This document shows positions 46,203 to 54,818 of a stretch of 64,000 nucleotides of DNA, piece after piece. Position 1 is the first letter of the stretch. Every line of letters starts with the position of its first letter. The notes under the pieces are model-generated. The model saw only the letters and a program-made list of their open reading frames with translations, did no database searches and had not been told where the DNA came from. The translations under genes were made by a program, and so were the position numbers. The stretch comes from Bacillus kwashiorkori (GTDB lineage: Bacteria > Bacillota > Bacilli > Bacillales > Caldibacillaceae), in the NCBI RefSeq assembly GCF_001375515.1, contig NZ_CTDX01000016.1:372001-436000 (forward strand). The letters are read 5' to 3'.

Positions 46203-46350
46203 TTAACAAGTGGTCCTGGTTGAGTAAAGTTCTTGCATTAGATAAGGTGAGACATTTACAAAGATTAACAACAATGATTGGCGAGAGTAATGTTGGAAAT
46301 TTAATAATAATGATATGTCGGACAGAAACGTACAGAGTAGTTTGCAAATA

Positions 46351-46376
46351 AAAAGACAGCCAATAAGCTGTCTTTT
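46351..46376. terminator. Bidirectional terminator between yqgU and yqgW
   Basis: AAAAGACAGC/GCTGTCTTTT stem with a 6-base loop and T/A-rich flanks on both sides. The yqgW stop codon touches it. Confidence 0.88.
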
Positions 46377-46558
46377 TATAATTCTGGATATCCTTGAAAA
46401 TAAACAGTCATAACTGTAAAAAAGCCAAATACTGCAACGGTTAGCAAAGAGAAAACTAATCCTAAGTAGTTTTTCTTCTTAAACGTTGAAACGATTGCAA
46501 AAAGACCGAGTAACGTTACTAAGCCTGTGATAATGACTGTTCCGACTCCAACTTCCAT
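46376..46558 (-). CDS. yqgW: YqgW (DUF2759) small membrane protein
   Basis: A 60-residue protein with two hydrophobic helices (VIITGLVTLLGLFAIVSTF and LGLVFSLLTVAVFGFFTVM) joined by a basic KKKNY turn, the DUF2759 layout. AAGGGGGAA precedes the ATG. Its position between yqgU and yqgX on the opposite strand matches yqgW of B. subtilis. Function unknown. Confidence 0.86.
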   Translation of the reverse strand: MEVGVGTVIITGLVTLLGLFAIVSTFKKKNYLGLVFSLLTVAVFGFFTVMTVYFQGYPEL

Positions 46559-46728
46559 GTTAAATTCCCCCTTGTTTCACCTTTAATAACATATACCCTG
46601 TATAAATAAAAACAATTCAATTCTATTTTATAATTCTTTTCCTCTTTTGTCGAGTTGCAATCGCTGTCTAATGAAAAATGTTATAATATATAAGTAGTTT
46701 AGTGAATAAGGTAAGGAGTGTAATTAGT

Positions 46729-47358
46729 ATGAGAGTAGAGCAATTGGCTCTAGGTGCATTACAAACGAATTGTTATATTATATATAATCAAGACAAATGC
46801 ATAATTGTTGATCCAGGTGGAGATGCCGGTAAAATTATTGATTGGATTTCACAAAATCAATCGCAGCCGCTAGTAATATTACTAACCCATGCTCACTTTG
46901 ATCATATAGGGGCAGTAGACGAAATAAGAATGAAATATGAAGTGCCTGTATATGTTCATCAAAATGAAGCAGAGTGGCTACTGAATCCAAGTTTAAATGG
47001 TTCACAACTATTTTTTCCTAACTCAGTCGTGCGGACAAAACAAGCCGACCATTTCATTATGGGGGAAGGGGATTTCCAAATGGATGAATTTACCTTCCGT
47101 ATTTTTGAAACACCTGGTCATTCTCCTGGAAGTATTTCCTTCTATAATGAAGAATTTCAATTCGTTATTGCTGGAGACGCTTTATTTAATGGAAGTATCG
47201 GTCGAACAGATTTACCAGGCGGAGATTACGAAACATTAATTAAATCAATTAAAACAAAATTATTAACTTTACCAGAAGAAACGATCGTCTTTCCAGGACA
47301 TGGACCTCGAACGACCATTAAAAGGGAAAAACTAGTTAATCCGTTTTTGCAAAGTTAA
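46729..47358 (+). CDS. yqgX: MBL-fold hydrolase YqgX (glyoxalase II-like)
   Basis: Metallo-beta-lactamase-fold protein. The metal site is THAHFDH (H54, H56, D58, H59), with further ligands in FETPGHSPGS, IAGDALF and FPGHGPRT. Length 209 residues. ATG at 46729 follows AAGGAGTG; the upstream in-frame ATG at 46702 is before this site. Family members hydrolyse thioesters such as bacillithiol conjugates in methylglyoxal detoxification, but the substrate here is inferred. It lies 23 bases before the methyltransferase gene. Confidence 0.92.
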   Translation: MRVEQLALGALQTNCYIIYNQDKCIIVDPGGDAGKIIDWISQNQSQPLVILLTHAHFDHIGAVDEIRMKYEVPVYVHQNEAEWLLNPSLNGSQLFFPNSVVRTKQADHFIMGEGDFQMDEFTFRIFETPGHSPGSISFYNEEFQFVIAGDALFNGSIGRTDLPGGDYETLIKSIKTKLLTLPEETIVFPGHGPRTTIKREKLVNPFLQS

Positions 47359-47381
47359 ACTTAGTTGTTTTGGGGGAGTAA

Positions 47382-48446
47382 ATGAGAAAAATAGTGGAGG
47401 CAATACGAAATAGTGACAAAGGGGTTATTAGTTATCATACGTATATAAACTACGCATTGTACGATGAAGATTATGGATATTATTCAAAAGCGTCTAATAA
47501 AATTGGGAAAACCGGTGACTATTACACCTCTTCAGTTATGACACCGATATTTGCAGAAATAATTGCTGAGTATTTTATCAAAATGACAAATGAATACAAT
47601 TTGCCTGTTCATTTTTATGAAGTGGGGAGTGGAACAGGAGATTTCGCCTATTTCTTTTTAGAACAAATAAAAAAACTATCAGCAAAATTATTGGATAAAA
47701 TTCACTATTTTTCGGTTGAAAAAAGTAACTATCATCGACAGTTACAAAAAGAAAAATTAGGAAATTTTCCCGTTTTTTTTTATGAAGACATTTCTGAACT
47801 TCCGCAAATAAATGGTGTCGTTTTTTCCAATGAATGGCTAGACGCTTTGCCTGTCCATGTAGTCCAACAAGTTAATGGCGAATTAAAAGAAGTAGTAATA
47901 GGGGAGAAGAATGGAAGTCTCTATGAAAGATTGATGAAACTTAGTAATGAAGATATTATTACATATAGAAACGAGTATTTTTCTAGCAATATTCCAAACA
48001 ATCATAGGCTAGAGATACCATTATCAATGGTGAGCAATCTTCGGGAATTATATCAAAAAATAATAAGGGGGATAGTGATTACCATTGACTATGGTTGGAC
48101 GAATGCGCAATTAATCCATCCGAGCCGTCATACTGGAACGTTGCGAGGTTTTTATAAGCATCAATTGTTAAATAATATATTGACTAGAACAGGTGAAATG
48201 GATATTACACATGATATCCATATTGACACAATACAAACCCTAGGCGAGGCGTTTCAATTTACTACGAGAAGAGTATATAAACAATATGATTTTTTATATG
48301 AATTAGGATTACTAAGTAAATTGACGAATCACGAGAACAGTGATCCCTTTTCTATTGTCAGTAAAAGAAATCGAGCAATTCGTTCTTTAATCATGGATGA
48401 CTCAATAAGTAGTGCTTTTTTTGTATTAATTCAGGAAAAATTATAA
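47382..48446 (+). CDS. SAM-dependent methyltransferase, MidA/NDUFAF7 (DUF185) family
   Basis: A 354-residue methyltransferase. ISYHTYINYALYDEDYGYYS and GDYYTSSVMTPIFAEIIAEY are the family N-terminus. The SAM motif is FYEVGSGTGDFAYFFL, followed by FSVEKS, GVVFSNEWLDALPVHVV and ITIDYGW. The mitochondrial homologue methylates an Arg of a complex I subunit; the bacterial substrate is unknown. GGGGGAG lies upstream of the ATG. It probably shares an mRNA with yqgX. Confidence 0.85.
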   Translation: MRKIVEAIRNSDKGVISYHTYINYALYDEDYGYYSKASNKIGKTGDYYTSSVMTPIFAEIIAEYFIKMTNEYNLPVHFYEVGSGTGDFAYFFLEQIKKLSAKLLDKIHYFSVEKSNYHRQLQKEKLGNFPVFFYEDISELPQINGVVFSNEWLDALPVHVVQQVNGELKEVVIGEKNGSLYERLMKLSNEDIITYRNEYFSSNIPNNHRLEIPLSMVSNLRELYQKIIRGIVITIDYGWTNAQLIHPSRHTGTLRGFYKHQLLNNILTRTGEMDITHDIHIDTIQTLGEAFQFTTRRVYKQYDFLYELGLLSKLTNHENSDPFSIVSKRNRAIRSLIMDDSISSAFFVLIQEKL

Positions 48447-48451
48447 AATTA

Positions 48452-48502
48452 GGCTGTCCATCATCGATTAATGTAGGGTTCATTATTCGTGATGGGACAG
48501 CC
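48452..48502. terminator. Long bidirectional hairpin between the methyltransferase and ABC genes
   Basis: GGCTGTCC-ATCA pairs with TGAT-GGGACAGCC, and CGATTAATG with CATTATTCG inside. T-rich sequence lies on both sides, more strongly on the minus strand. Confidence 0.78.
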
Positions 48503-48513
48503 ATAATTAGTTT

Positions 48514-49422
48514 TTAAAAGCTAATATCCCTTCTTTGGAAGTAAGTGAAGGTAATTGCCATAAAGGCGATGAAATGAATCATTAAAATGGTTAAAGAAAA
48601 CCATGCTGTCATCCCTTCAATATATACTCCTTCTGTATAGACACGCAAATCTAAGTTAGGGAATATTAAATATTTAAACCATTCATATCGATCAATTAAA
48701 ATGGTAAATATTCCAGATAAAGTAGAGTTGATAAATAAAACGAAAATTCCTACACCTACTGCTAAAGCTTGATTTTTGAATAAAGTTGAAAGCATGAAAG
48801 AGATTGTGTTAATGATTAATAGTCCTGGCAAATAATATAGAACTGTCTGGAAGAAATGTTTTCCAATCGTTGTTTCAAAGATTTCTTCTTGAAATCCGAA
48901 TCCCCCAAAACCGCCAAGTTGAATGGTGTTGGAAAATCCTCCACTTTTGAAAAAGATGAGACCGATTATGTATCCGCTGATGAAAAGGACAGATAACAAA
49001 AATAACGAGTAAATATTTACTGCGGCAAATTTCGATAATAGTATCTTCCATCTAGGGTGTGGCCGGATTAATAATTGCTTAATGGTCCCGTCCCCAAATT
49101 CACTTGATATATTTTGACTGACAACTACTACACTAAATAATGTTACAAAGGAGACTAAGTCTAAAACAATATAACGCATAAATTCCCATGTAGTAGGATC
49201 ACTCTTTTCAGTTGTTGCTTGTTCGGAAGTTAGTGAAGTTTCATCTGATTGATCTGCTACTTCCACTTCAACTACAGGGCTCACAGCTTCCGTAATGAAT
49301 CCATGAAACTTATTGAAGATGAGTGCACCGATGAATACGAACAGAATAATAAGCGTTGCATAAACAATTACCGTTTTTTTCCCAAATATTTTCATCAGTT
49401 CATTTTGAATTAAGGCAATCAT
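48514..49422 (-). CDS. ABC-2 type transporter permease
   Basis: A 302-residue membrane subunit with about six hydrophobic segments, starting MIALIQNELMKIFGKKTVIV, the usual ABC-2 permease N-terminus. A large extracytoplasmic loop rich in Glu, Asp, Thr and Ser follows the first helix (about residues 35-75). FGDGTIKQLLIRPHPRWKILLSK is the coupling region. It overlaps the upstream ATPase gene by 4 bases. It is probably an exporter; the substrate is unknown. Confidence 0.88.
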   Translation of the reverse strand: MIALIQNELMKIFGKKTVIVYATLIILFVFIGALIFNKFHGFITEAVSPVVEVEVADQSDETSLTSEQATTEKSDPTTWEFMRYIVLDLVSFVTLFSVVVVSQNISSEFGDGTIKQLLIRPHPRWKILLSKFAAVNIYSLFLLSVLFISGYIIGLIFFKSGGFSNTIQLGGFGGFGFQEEIFETTIGKHFFQTVLYYLPGLLIINTISFMLSTLFKNQALAVGVGIFVLFINSTLSGIFTILIDRYEWFKYLIFPNLDLRVYTEGVYIEGMTAWFSLTILMIHFIAFMAITFTYFQRRDISF

Positions 49423-50360
49423 TGTTTCACCTCCAGTTGGTTATTGTTCGTAATTTCGATAAAGCGATCTTCTAATGTTTTTCGGCTAATTTGAATTTCG
49501 AATATATTGACATTCTCTTTAACTAATGCTTCATTTACTTTTGCAATGTTATAATAAGTGACGTGAATGCTAAATTGAGTTTCATTTTTTCTTTCAATAT
49601 TAGTAACATAAGGCAATGTTTCCAATACATTCATCGCGTCTTCCAGTGGAGAAACAGTAAATTGCACTTGTTTTACCATGTTTTCACTTTCGTCTTGCTG
49701 TTCGTGAATGGAGGCAATTTGGATTATTTTACCTTTTTCAATAATAGCGTAACGGTCACAAATTAATTCAATTTCCGATAATAGATGACTAGAAATTAAG
49801 ATTGATATGCCTTCATTTGCAAGTTTCCGTAAATGTTCACGGAATTCTCTAATTCCTTGAGGATCGAGTCCATTTGTTGGTTCATCTAATACGAGTAATG
49901 TTGGACTATGTAATAATGCTTGAGCAATTCCTAATCGCTGTCTCATTCCTAGTGAATACGTTTTTACTTTTTGATTAATAGCATCTTCTAATCCGACAAA
50001 CTGGACAATTTCGTTTATCTTGTCATTTGGAATAGGATTTATCGCCATCCGGGCGTAATGCTTTAAGTTTTGGTAACCTGTTAAATACTTATAAAATTCT
50101 GGGTTTTCAACAATTGCACCAATTTCATTCATCGCTTTGGAAAAGGATGTATCTGTATCTAAACCATTAACGATTACCTGCCCTTTCGTTCGGTTAATCA
50201 GTTTAACAATCATCCGAATTATCGTTGTTTTCCCAGCTCCATTTGGACCGAGCAAGCCAAATACTTCTCCTTTATTAATTTGAAAACTAACATCATCAAC
50301 GATGCGTTTCTGACCAATCGTTTTCGTTAGAGATTTAACTTCGAGCGCATACTGTGCCAT
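49419..50360 (-). CDS. ABC transporter ATP-binding protein (BcrA/NatA-like)
   Basis: A 313-residue ATPase. Walker A is GPNGAGKTT (38-46), the signature is YSLGMRQRLGIAQALL, and Walker B is LLVLDEPTNGLDPQG. The C-terminal 80 residues form the extra domain of the bacitracin-exporter type. The ATG giving MAQYALEVKSL is chosen at 50360 because AAAGGAGGAA is just upstream; the longer frame from 50399 is rejected. It forms a two-gene exporter with the permease. No neighbouring two-component system that would indicate antibiotic sensing is seen. Confidence 0.9.
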   Translation of the reverse strand: MAQYALEVKSLTKTIGQKRIVDDVSFQINKGEVFGLLGPNGAGKTTIIRMIVKLINRTKGQVIVNGLDTDTSFSKAMNEIGAIVENPEFYKYLTGYQNLKHYARMAINPIPNDKINEIVQFVGLEDAINQKVKTYSLGMRQRLGIAQALLHSPTLLVLDEPTNGLDPQGIREFREHLRKLANEGISILISSHLLSEIELICDRYAIIEKGKIIQIASIHEQQDESENMVKQVQFTVSPLEDAMNVLETLPYVTNIERKNETQFSIHVTYYNIAKVNEALVKENVNIFEIQISRKTLEDRFIEITNNNQLEVKQ

Positions 50361-50509
50361 AAAATTCCTCCTTTTAAACCTATCAAACAGTATATACATA
50401 CGGATAATAAGGAAATAGGTTCCAATTTCAAGAAAAAAGATAAAAAAATTTGCAAGCTACTACTCCAAATCCAGCTTTTCCTGTTTAGAAAAAAACAGAA
50501 ATAAAAAAA

Positions 50510-50540
50510 GTCTAGCAGTGAATTACTACTAGACAGATTT
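50510..50540 (-). terminator. Terminator of yqgY
   Basis: GTCTAG-AGT/ACT-CTAGAC stem. On the minus strand it is followed by seven T residues (50509 downwards). Confidence 0.85.
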
Positions 50541-50597
50541 GATAGGCGCATACTCCTAAATAATATTTTTAGCAGGAGGGCCTTGATTTTTCATAAA

Positions 50598-50828
50598 TTA
50601 CATGACGAAAACGGTGTAATAAGAAAATGCTGCAAAGAAAATTGTTAAATAGGCACCGAATATGTACATATACATTCGTTCTGATAGACGCAAATAACCT
50701 AATAATAGAAAAAATCCTGTTTGCGCTAAAAATAATAATGCCATCGTATAAAATTTCTCGCCACCCACGAAAAACATAACACTAAAAATAGCAGTCCAGA
50801 ATGCCAATACTCGGAACATTCGATCCAC
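50598..50828 (-). CDS. yqgY: YqgY (DUF2626) membrane protein
   Basis: A 76-residue protein with three closely packed hydrophobic segments (VLAFWTAIFSVMFFVGG, MALLFLAQTGFFLLLGYL and MYIFGAYLTIFFAAFSYYTVF). RLSERMYMYIFGAYLTIF recalls the DUF2626/YqgY family. The GTG start at 50828 follows AAAGGGGGGA. Located after the Cys-containing regulator gene on the same strand, with an 80-base gap. Function unknown. Confidence 0.85.
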   Translation of the reverse strand: MDRMFRVLAFWTAIFSVMFFVGGEKFYTMALLFLAQTGFFLLLGYLRLSERMYMYIFGAYLTIFFAAFSYYTVFVM

Positions 50829-50909
50829 TATTGTTCCCCCCTTTGCACATCAAATAACCACTCCCTTACATTATACAGAGAGTGGTTCTTATTGTAAACC
50901 TTTACCTTA

Positions 50910-51611
50910 CTATTTTGAAATATTAATATTGTATGAGCAAGAATCGCATCCGTCAATTAAATTTTGAGTTCCAATTAACTCAAAATCTTCGAACAATGAT
51001 TCTAATAAACCTTTAATAAAAGCTATATGCATATTACAAGTTTCTGTCTTATGTTCTTTAGCAATTTCGTTAAAAGGACAATTAAAGATTTGGAAAAAGA
51101 ATTTTTTCTCGTTTTCTTTAATATATAAATCAGGATAAAAACCTAGCATAGTAGATGTAGTTTTCAATATATCGATTTTTTGTTCAAAGTTAAGTTGCTC
51201 TTTTGTCATGGATCGTTTTGCTAACTGGGACTCCATTAATTCAACACCGTAACGTTTACCAGTTTCATATAGCGCGGTTTCTGCTAGTTCTCCTAATTTT
51301 AACATTGAATCGATGGCAATTTTCGCTAATAGTCGATAATCTCGAAACGGAAAGCTAAGTTCAATAACATCATCTGATAAGCGGTAAATTCTACTCGGTC
51401 TTCCGCCACGCCCTGTTTTTTTGTTTTCTGATTTTAACATGTCCACATCTTCTAATTTGGATAGATGGAGCCGTGCAACATTTGGGTGGATTTCAAATTC
51501 ATCTGCAATTTCTTGAACAGTTACTTCTTTATGCCGCTTTGTAATGTATTCATAGATTGAATACCGTGTTGGATCAGCAAGTACGTTTGTAATTTTTAAT
51601 GTTTGTTCCAT
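50910..51611 (-). CDS. HTH transcriptional regulator, COG2345/SufR-like
   Basis: A 233-residue regulator. Residues 1-80 form an ArsR-like winged helix (LADPTRYSIYEYI, then VQEIADEFEIHPNVARLHLSK) with a basic wing (GRGGRPSRIYRL). The C-terminal domain ends in a Cys pattern FNCPFNEIAKEH..ETCNMH..DGCDSCSYNI, like SufR-type proteins that hold an iron-sulfur cluster. A GAGGTGATC site precedes the ATG. It is divergent from comGA by about 300 bases, so it could control comG, but nothing proves this. The metal or cluster is inferred. Confidence 0.82.
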   Translation of the reverse strand: MEQTLKITNVLADPTRYSIYEYITKRHKEVTVQEIADEFEIHPNVARLHLSKLEDVDMLKSENKKTGRGGRPSRIYRLSDDVIELSFPFRDYRLLAKIAIDSMLKLGELAETALYETGKRYGVELMESQLAKRSMTKEQLNFEQKIDILKTTSTMLGFYPDLYIKENEKKFFFQIFNCPFNEIAKEHKTETCNMHIAFIKGLLESLFEDFELIGTQNLIDGCDSCSYNINISK

Positions 51612-51915
51612 GTGATCACCTCATGTGGGCGTTTTTCTTTATTATAGTATAATTAATGTTGTAATGGAATGAATGAAAGGTTAAGTTTCTTAATTGTTAG
51701 AAAATGTTCACATTAAGTTTACAAGTTATTCACTATTATTTATACCGAAACGGAAAAATATTGTGTATTTATTAAATGATGCTCTTACTAGATTCATTGG
51801 ATTAATAAAAAGTTAACTAGTATTATTTTAAAAAGAAAATGAACATTATTTATTGACGAAACGAATAAAACATTGTATATATATTATTAATGTTAATAGT
51901 TTTGTTAGGAGTGTG
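51612..51915. other. Divergent intergenic region regulator / comGA
   Basis: Holds the comG promoter (51853-51881). On the other strand an AT-rich TATACTATAAT near 51641-51651 may be the -10 of the regulator gene. No convincing pair of ComK AT-boxes was found by eye. Confidence 0.45.
51853..51881 (+). promoter_or_regulatory. Candidate promoter of the comG operon
   Basis: TTGACG (51853-51858), a 17-base spacer and TATATA (51876-51881), about 35 bases before the comGA start. Confidence 0.65.
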
Positions 51916-53034
51916 ATGAAACTTGTGACGATGACGACAGAACAAAGAGCAGAATTTCTTATTAAAATGGCAGTGAAATATCGAGCAACTGATATTCATA
52001 TTGTACCAAAGTCTAACGAAAGCATCGTTTTTTTCCGCATTCACCACAAACTTATTCAAAAATTTACCCTCACTCATGAAGAATCAGACAAAATAATCTC
52101 TCATTTAAAGTTTCAGGCAGCAATGGATATAGGTGAAAAAAGAAGGCCACAAAATGGCTCGTTTTCCATTACTTATGAAAATAAAAAAATCGGACTCCGT
52201 CTATCCACTCTTCCTTCTATCTTTTCAGAAAGTATTGTTATCCGTATTTTACCACAACAAGATTTTCTCCAAATTGAACGATTATCATTATTCCCACAAC
52301 AAACAAGAATCATCTTATCATTGCTAAAATATTCTCACGGGATGATTGTGTTAACAGGACCTACTGGAAGTGGAAAAACAACAACCTTATATTCCTTACT
52401 ACGTCATTCCACGAACTTTTTACAACGAAATGTCATAACGTTAGAAGATCCTGTTGAAAAGCAATCAGATGAAATATTACAAGTTCAAGTGAATGAAAAG
52501 GCGGGTATTACTTATAGCACTGGTTTGAAAGCGATATTACGGCACGATCCTGATATTATAATGGTTGGGGAAATTCGTGATGCAGAAACAGCAAAGATTG
52601 CTGTCCGCGCAGCATTAACAGGGCATTTAGTATTAACGACGATGCATACGAAAAATGCGAAAGGCGCATTATATCGACTACAAGAATTCGGGATAAGTTG
52701 GGCTGATATGGAACAAACGATTGTGGCAGTGACAGCTCAACGTCTCGTTGAACTTATTTGTCCTTACTGTCTAGAGGATACATGTTCGATATATTGTGCA
52801 AAAAATGAGGAAAAGCGTGCAGCCTTATTTGAACTATTATATGGTCGTTCATTGAAACAAGCTTTTCTCGAATTAAAGGGGGTGAGAACGAAACCGAATT
52901 TTCCCACTTTAAAAAATTTACTTAGAAAAGGGGTGGCTTTAGGTTTTATCCGTGAGAAGGAATATGATCGCTGGATTCATTCATTTGAAACAGAAAATGT
53001 GGAATATGAAAGATCAAGCCGACTTTCTAACTAG
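51916..53034 (+). CDS. comGA: Competence pilus assembly ATPase ComGA
   Basis: Cytosolic GspE/PilB-type ATPase driving assembly of the competence pseudopilus for DNA uptake. ATDIHIVPKS opens the N-terminal domain. Walker A is GPTGSGKTT (148-156), the Asp box is VITLEDPVEK, Walker B is DPDIIMVGEIRDAETA, and the His box is HLVLTTMHT. Length 372 residues. ATG at 51916 is close to TAGGAGTG (51906-51913); the longer frame from 51853 overlaps the promoter. The C-terminal end overlaps comGB. Confidence 0.94.
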   Translation: MKLVTMTTEQRAEFLIKMAVKYRATDIHIVPKSNESIVFFRIHHKLIQKFTLTHEESDKIISHLKFQAAMDIGEKRRPQNGSFSITYENKKIGLRLSTLPSIFSESIVIRILPQQDFLQIERLSLFPQQTRIILSLLKYSHGMIVLTGPTGSGKTTTLYSLLRHSTNFLQRNVITLEDPVEKQSDEILQVQVNEKAGITYSTGLKAILRHDPDIIMVGEIRDAETAKIAVRAALTGHLVLTTMHTKNAKGALYRLQEFGISWADMEQTIVAVTAQRLVELICPYCLEDTCSIYCAKNEEKRAALFELLYGRSLKQAFLELKGVRTKPNFPTLKNLLRKGVALGFIREKEYDRWIHSFETENVEYERSSRLSN

Positions 53035-54016
53035 ACTTGGCACACTGTTAGGACAAGGATATTCTTTAAATCAAGCTTTACGTTTCTTGATCTATCAAGT
53101 AGATGAAAACAACCGTTCCGTAATTTATAACGCTATAGGTCAACTAAATGCAGGTGAAAAGCTTTACTCTGTGTTAAATGCTTCCCGGTTTATGCCAGTT
53201 TGCGTTAGTTTCACTTATTTTGGTGAAAAAAATGGTGACTTACAAAAAAGTCTTATAACGGCTGGATCACTACTGAAAAAGCAATTGAATAACCGGCAGC
53301 AAGTAAGAAAATTATTATCTTACCCGCTTTTTTTACTCTCTTTTACCTTTATTTTATTTGCTATTATGCAATCAAATATTTTACCCCAATTTCTCCACTT
53401 ATACGATTCTTTTCAAGTGGAGCCCAATTTGCTTATTCGTATGTTAAATTCCTTGAATGAATATAGAACATTTTATTTATTACTCCTATGTTGTTTCATG
53501 TTGATGATAGTAATCTTTTATCGCTTATTTTTAAACAAAGTTCAGCCTCATGAACGTATGTGCTTATATAGTAGGTTGCCGATCATCGGCAAAATAATAA
53601 AACTTTGGAATACGTACTACTCCGCATTCCATTTAAGTCAATTGTTGCAAGCAGGAATTTCTTTAAATGAATCATTACAGTTATTAGGAAATGATCCACA
53701 AAAGAAATTTTTAAATACTGCTTGTCAAATCGTGCAAAAAAGATTATTAGAGGGGGTTGATTTTTCCCGAGCAGTGACAGTAATCCCTTATTGGAACGAG
53801 GAATTAAGCTTTATTATTCAACATGGTCAAATGACAGGACGATTAGCAGGAGAGTTAGAAACATACAGTACGTATTGCCTTGAGGAATTTTCTGAGCAAA
53901 TCGAAAAAATCATCAAAATACTGCAACCATTCATTTTCCTCATTATTGGAATATGGATAATTACTTTATATATTTCGTTATTACTACCAACTTTTCAAAT
54001 GATAAATAACATGTAA
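52985..54016 (+). CDS. comGB: Competence pilus platform protein ComGB
   Basis: Polytopic GspF/PilC-type inner-membrane platform for pseudopilus assembly. DFLTRLGTLLGQGYSLNQALRFL and the second copy HLSQLLQAGISLNESLQLLG are the two T2SSF domains. Hydrophobic segments lie near residues 110-130, 160-180 and at the C-terminus. The start is uncertain: TTG 52985 gives MKQKMW, which resembles the B. subtilis N-terminus, while GTG 52952 and ATG 52997 are alternatives. All overlap comGA, so translational coupling is likely. About 343 residues. Confidence 0.9.
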   Translation: MKQKMWNMKDQADFLTRLGTLLGQGYSLNQALRFLIYQVDENNRSVIYNAIGQLNAGEKLYSVLNASRFMPVCVSFTYFGEKNGDLQKSLITAGSLLKKQLNNRQQVRKLLSYPLFLLSFTFILFAIMQSNILPQFLHLYDSFQVEPNLLIRMLNSLNEYRTFYLLLLCCFMLMIVIFYRLFLNKVQPHERMCLYSRLPIIGKIIKLWNTYYSAFHLSQLLQAGISLNESLQLLGNDPQKKFLNTACQIVQKRLLEGVDFSRAVTVIPYWNEELSFIIQHGQMTGRLAGELETYSTYCLEEFSEQIEKIIKILQPFIFLIIGIWIITLYISLLLPTFQMINNM

Positions 54017-54027
54017 GGAGGATTATT

Positions 54028-54342
54028 GTGAAATATTGTAAAAATAGCCGTGGATTTACTTTAATTGAAATGATGGTCGTTTTATTTGTGATTACTATTC
54101 TATTAATTATTACCATTCCTAACGCTACGAAACATAATGAAACGATAAAGACGAAAGGGTGTGATGGTTTAATAAAAATGGTAGAAGCACAAATGCAAGC
54201 GTATTTAATTGATGAAGGCGTTGAAGCGAATTCTATTTCAGAATTACAGTCGAAAAACTATTTGCCAAATGAAGAATTAAAATGTCCTGGTGGAGAGACG
54301 GTAACGATAGAAAACGGGAAAGTTGTTACTAGTAAGCTGTAA
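54028..54342 (+). CDS. comGC: Major competence pseudopilin ComGC
   Basis: Main subunit of the competence pseudopilus. The prepilin signal is CKNSRG^FTLIEMMVVLF, with cleavage by ComC between G9 and F10 and Glu at +5. Two Cys in the mature part (GCDGLIKM and LKCPGG) are conserved in ComGC. Length 104 residues. GTG at 54028 follows AAGGAGGA. It lies 11 bases after comGB. Confidence 0.95.
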   Translation: MKYCKNSRGFTLIEMMVVLFVITILLIITIPNATKHNETIKTKGCDGLIKMVEAQMQAYLIDEGVEANSISELQSKNYLPNEELKCPGGETVTIENGKVVTSKL

Positions 54343-54371
54343 TTAAACAATACAAAAAAGGTGCAAAAACG

Positions 54372-54818
54372 ATGTGGATTAGGAAAAGCCAAAAAGGCTT
54401 TACGTTAATAGAAGTGCTTCTCGCATTGACCATTTTTTTAATGTTAGTTTCTTTTTTACCACCATTATATACTTCCCTTTCTGATAAAATCGAAACGAAA
54501 ATTTTTTTACAACAATTAGAGGAAGATTTATATTATGCGCAACAATATGCAATGGTAAACCGAACACCCGTATATTATCAAGTGTATAAATCGATGAATG
54601 AATACCGAATATGGCCCTTTGGTCAGGATGTAATGATTAGGAGGAAAATACCTGCAAATATTACTGTGGATGGAGGGACAGTGTTAAGTAATTATTTTAA
54701 AAGTAATGGTAATGTTCCTAGTTTTGGTACGATCCATTTTCAAAAAGGAAAAAAACTTTATGTTTTAACGTTGCATATCGGAAGGGGGAGATTTGTTATA
54801 AGTGAACATGATAAATAA
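54372..54818 (+). CDS. comGD: Minor competence pseudopilin ComGD
   Basis: Minor pseudopilin. Prepilin motif QKG^FTLIEVLLALT with Glu at +5 (cleavage after G9). The hydrophobic helix is followed by a globular domain containing QQYAMVNRTPVYYQVY. Length 148 residues, normal for ComGD. AAAAAGGTG lies upstream of the ATG. Its 3' end overlaps comGE by 17 bases. Confidence 0.92.
   Translation: MWIRKSQKGFTLIEVLLALTIFLMLVSFLPPLYTSLSDKIETKIFLQQLEEDLYYAQQYAMVNRTPVYYQVYKSMNEYRIWPFGQDVMIRRKIPANITVDGGTVLSNYFKSNGNVPSFGTIHFQKGKKLYVLTLHIGRGRFVISEHDK

Noticed and set aside
51700-51915. ComK AT-box pair upstream of comGA
   Set aside because: A-runs and T-runs are present, but no pair with the required AAAA-N5-TTTT geometry could be found by eye.
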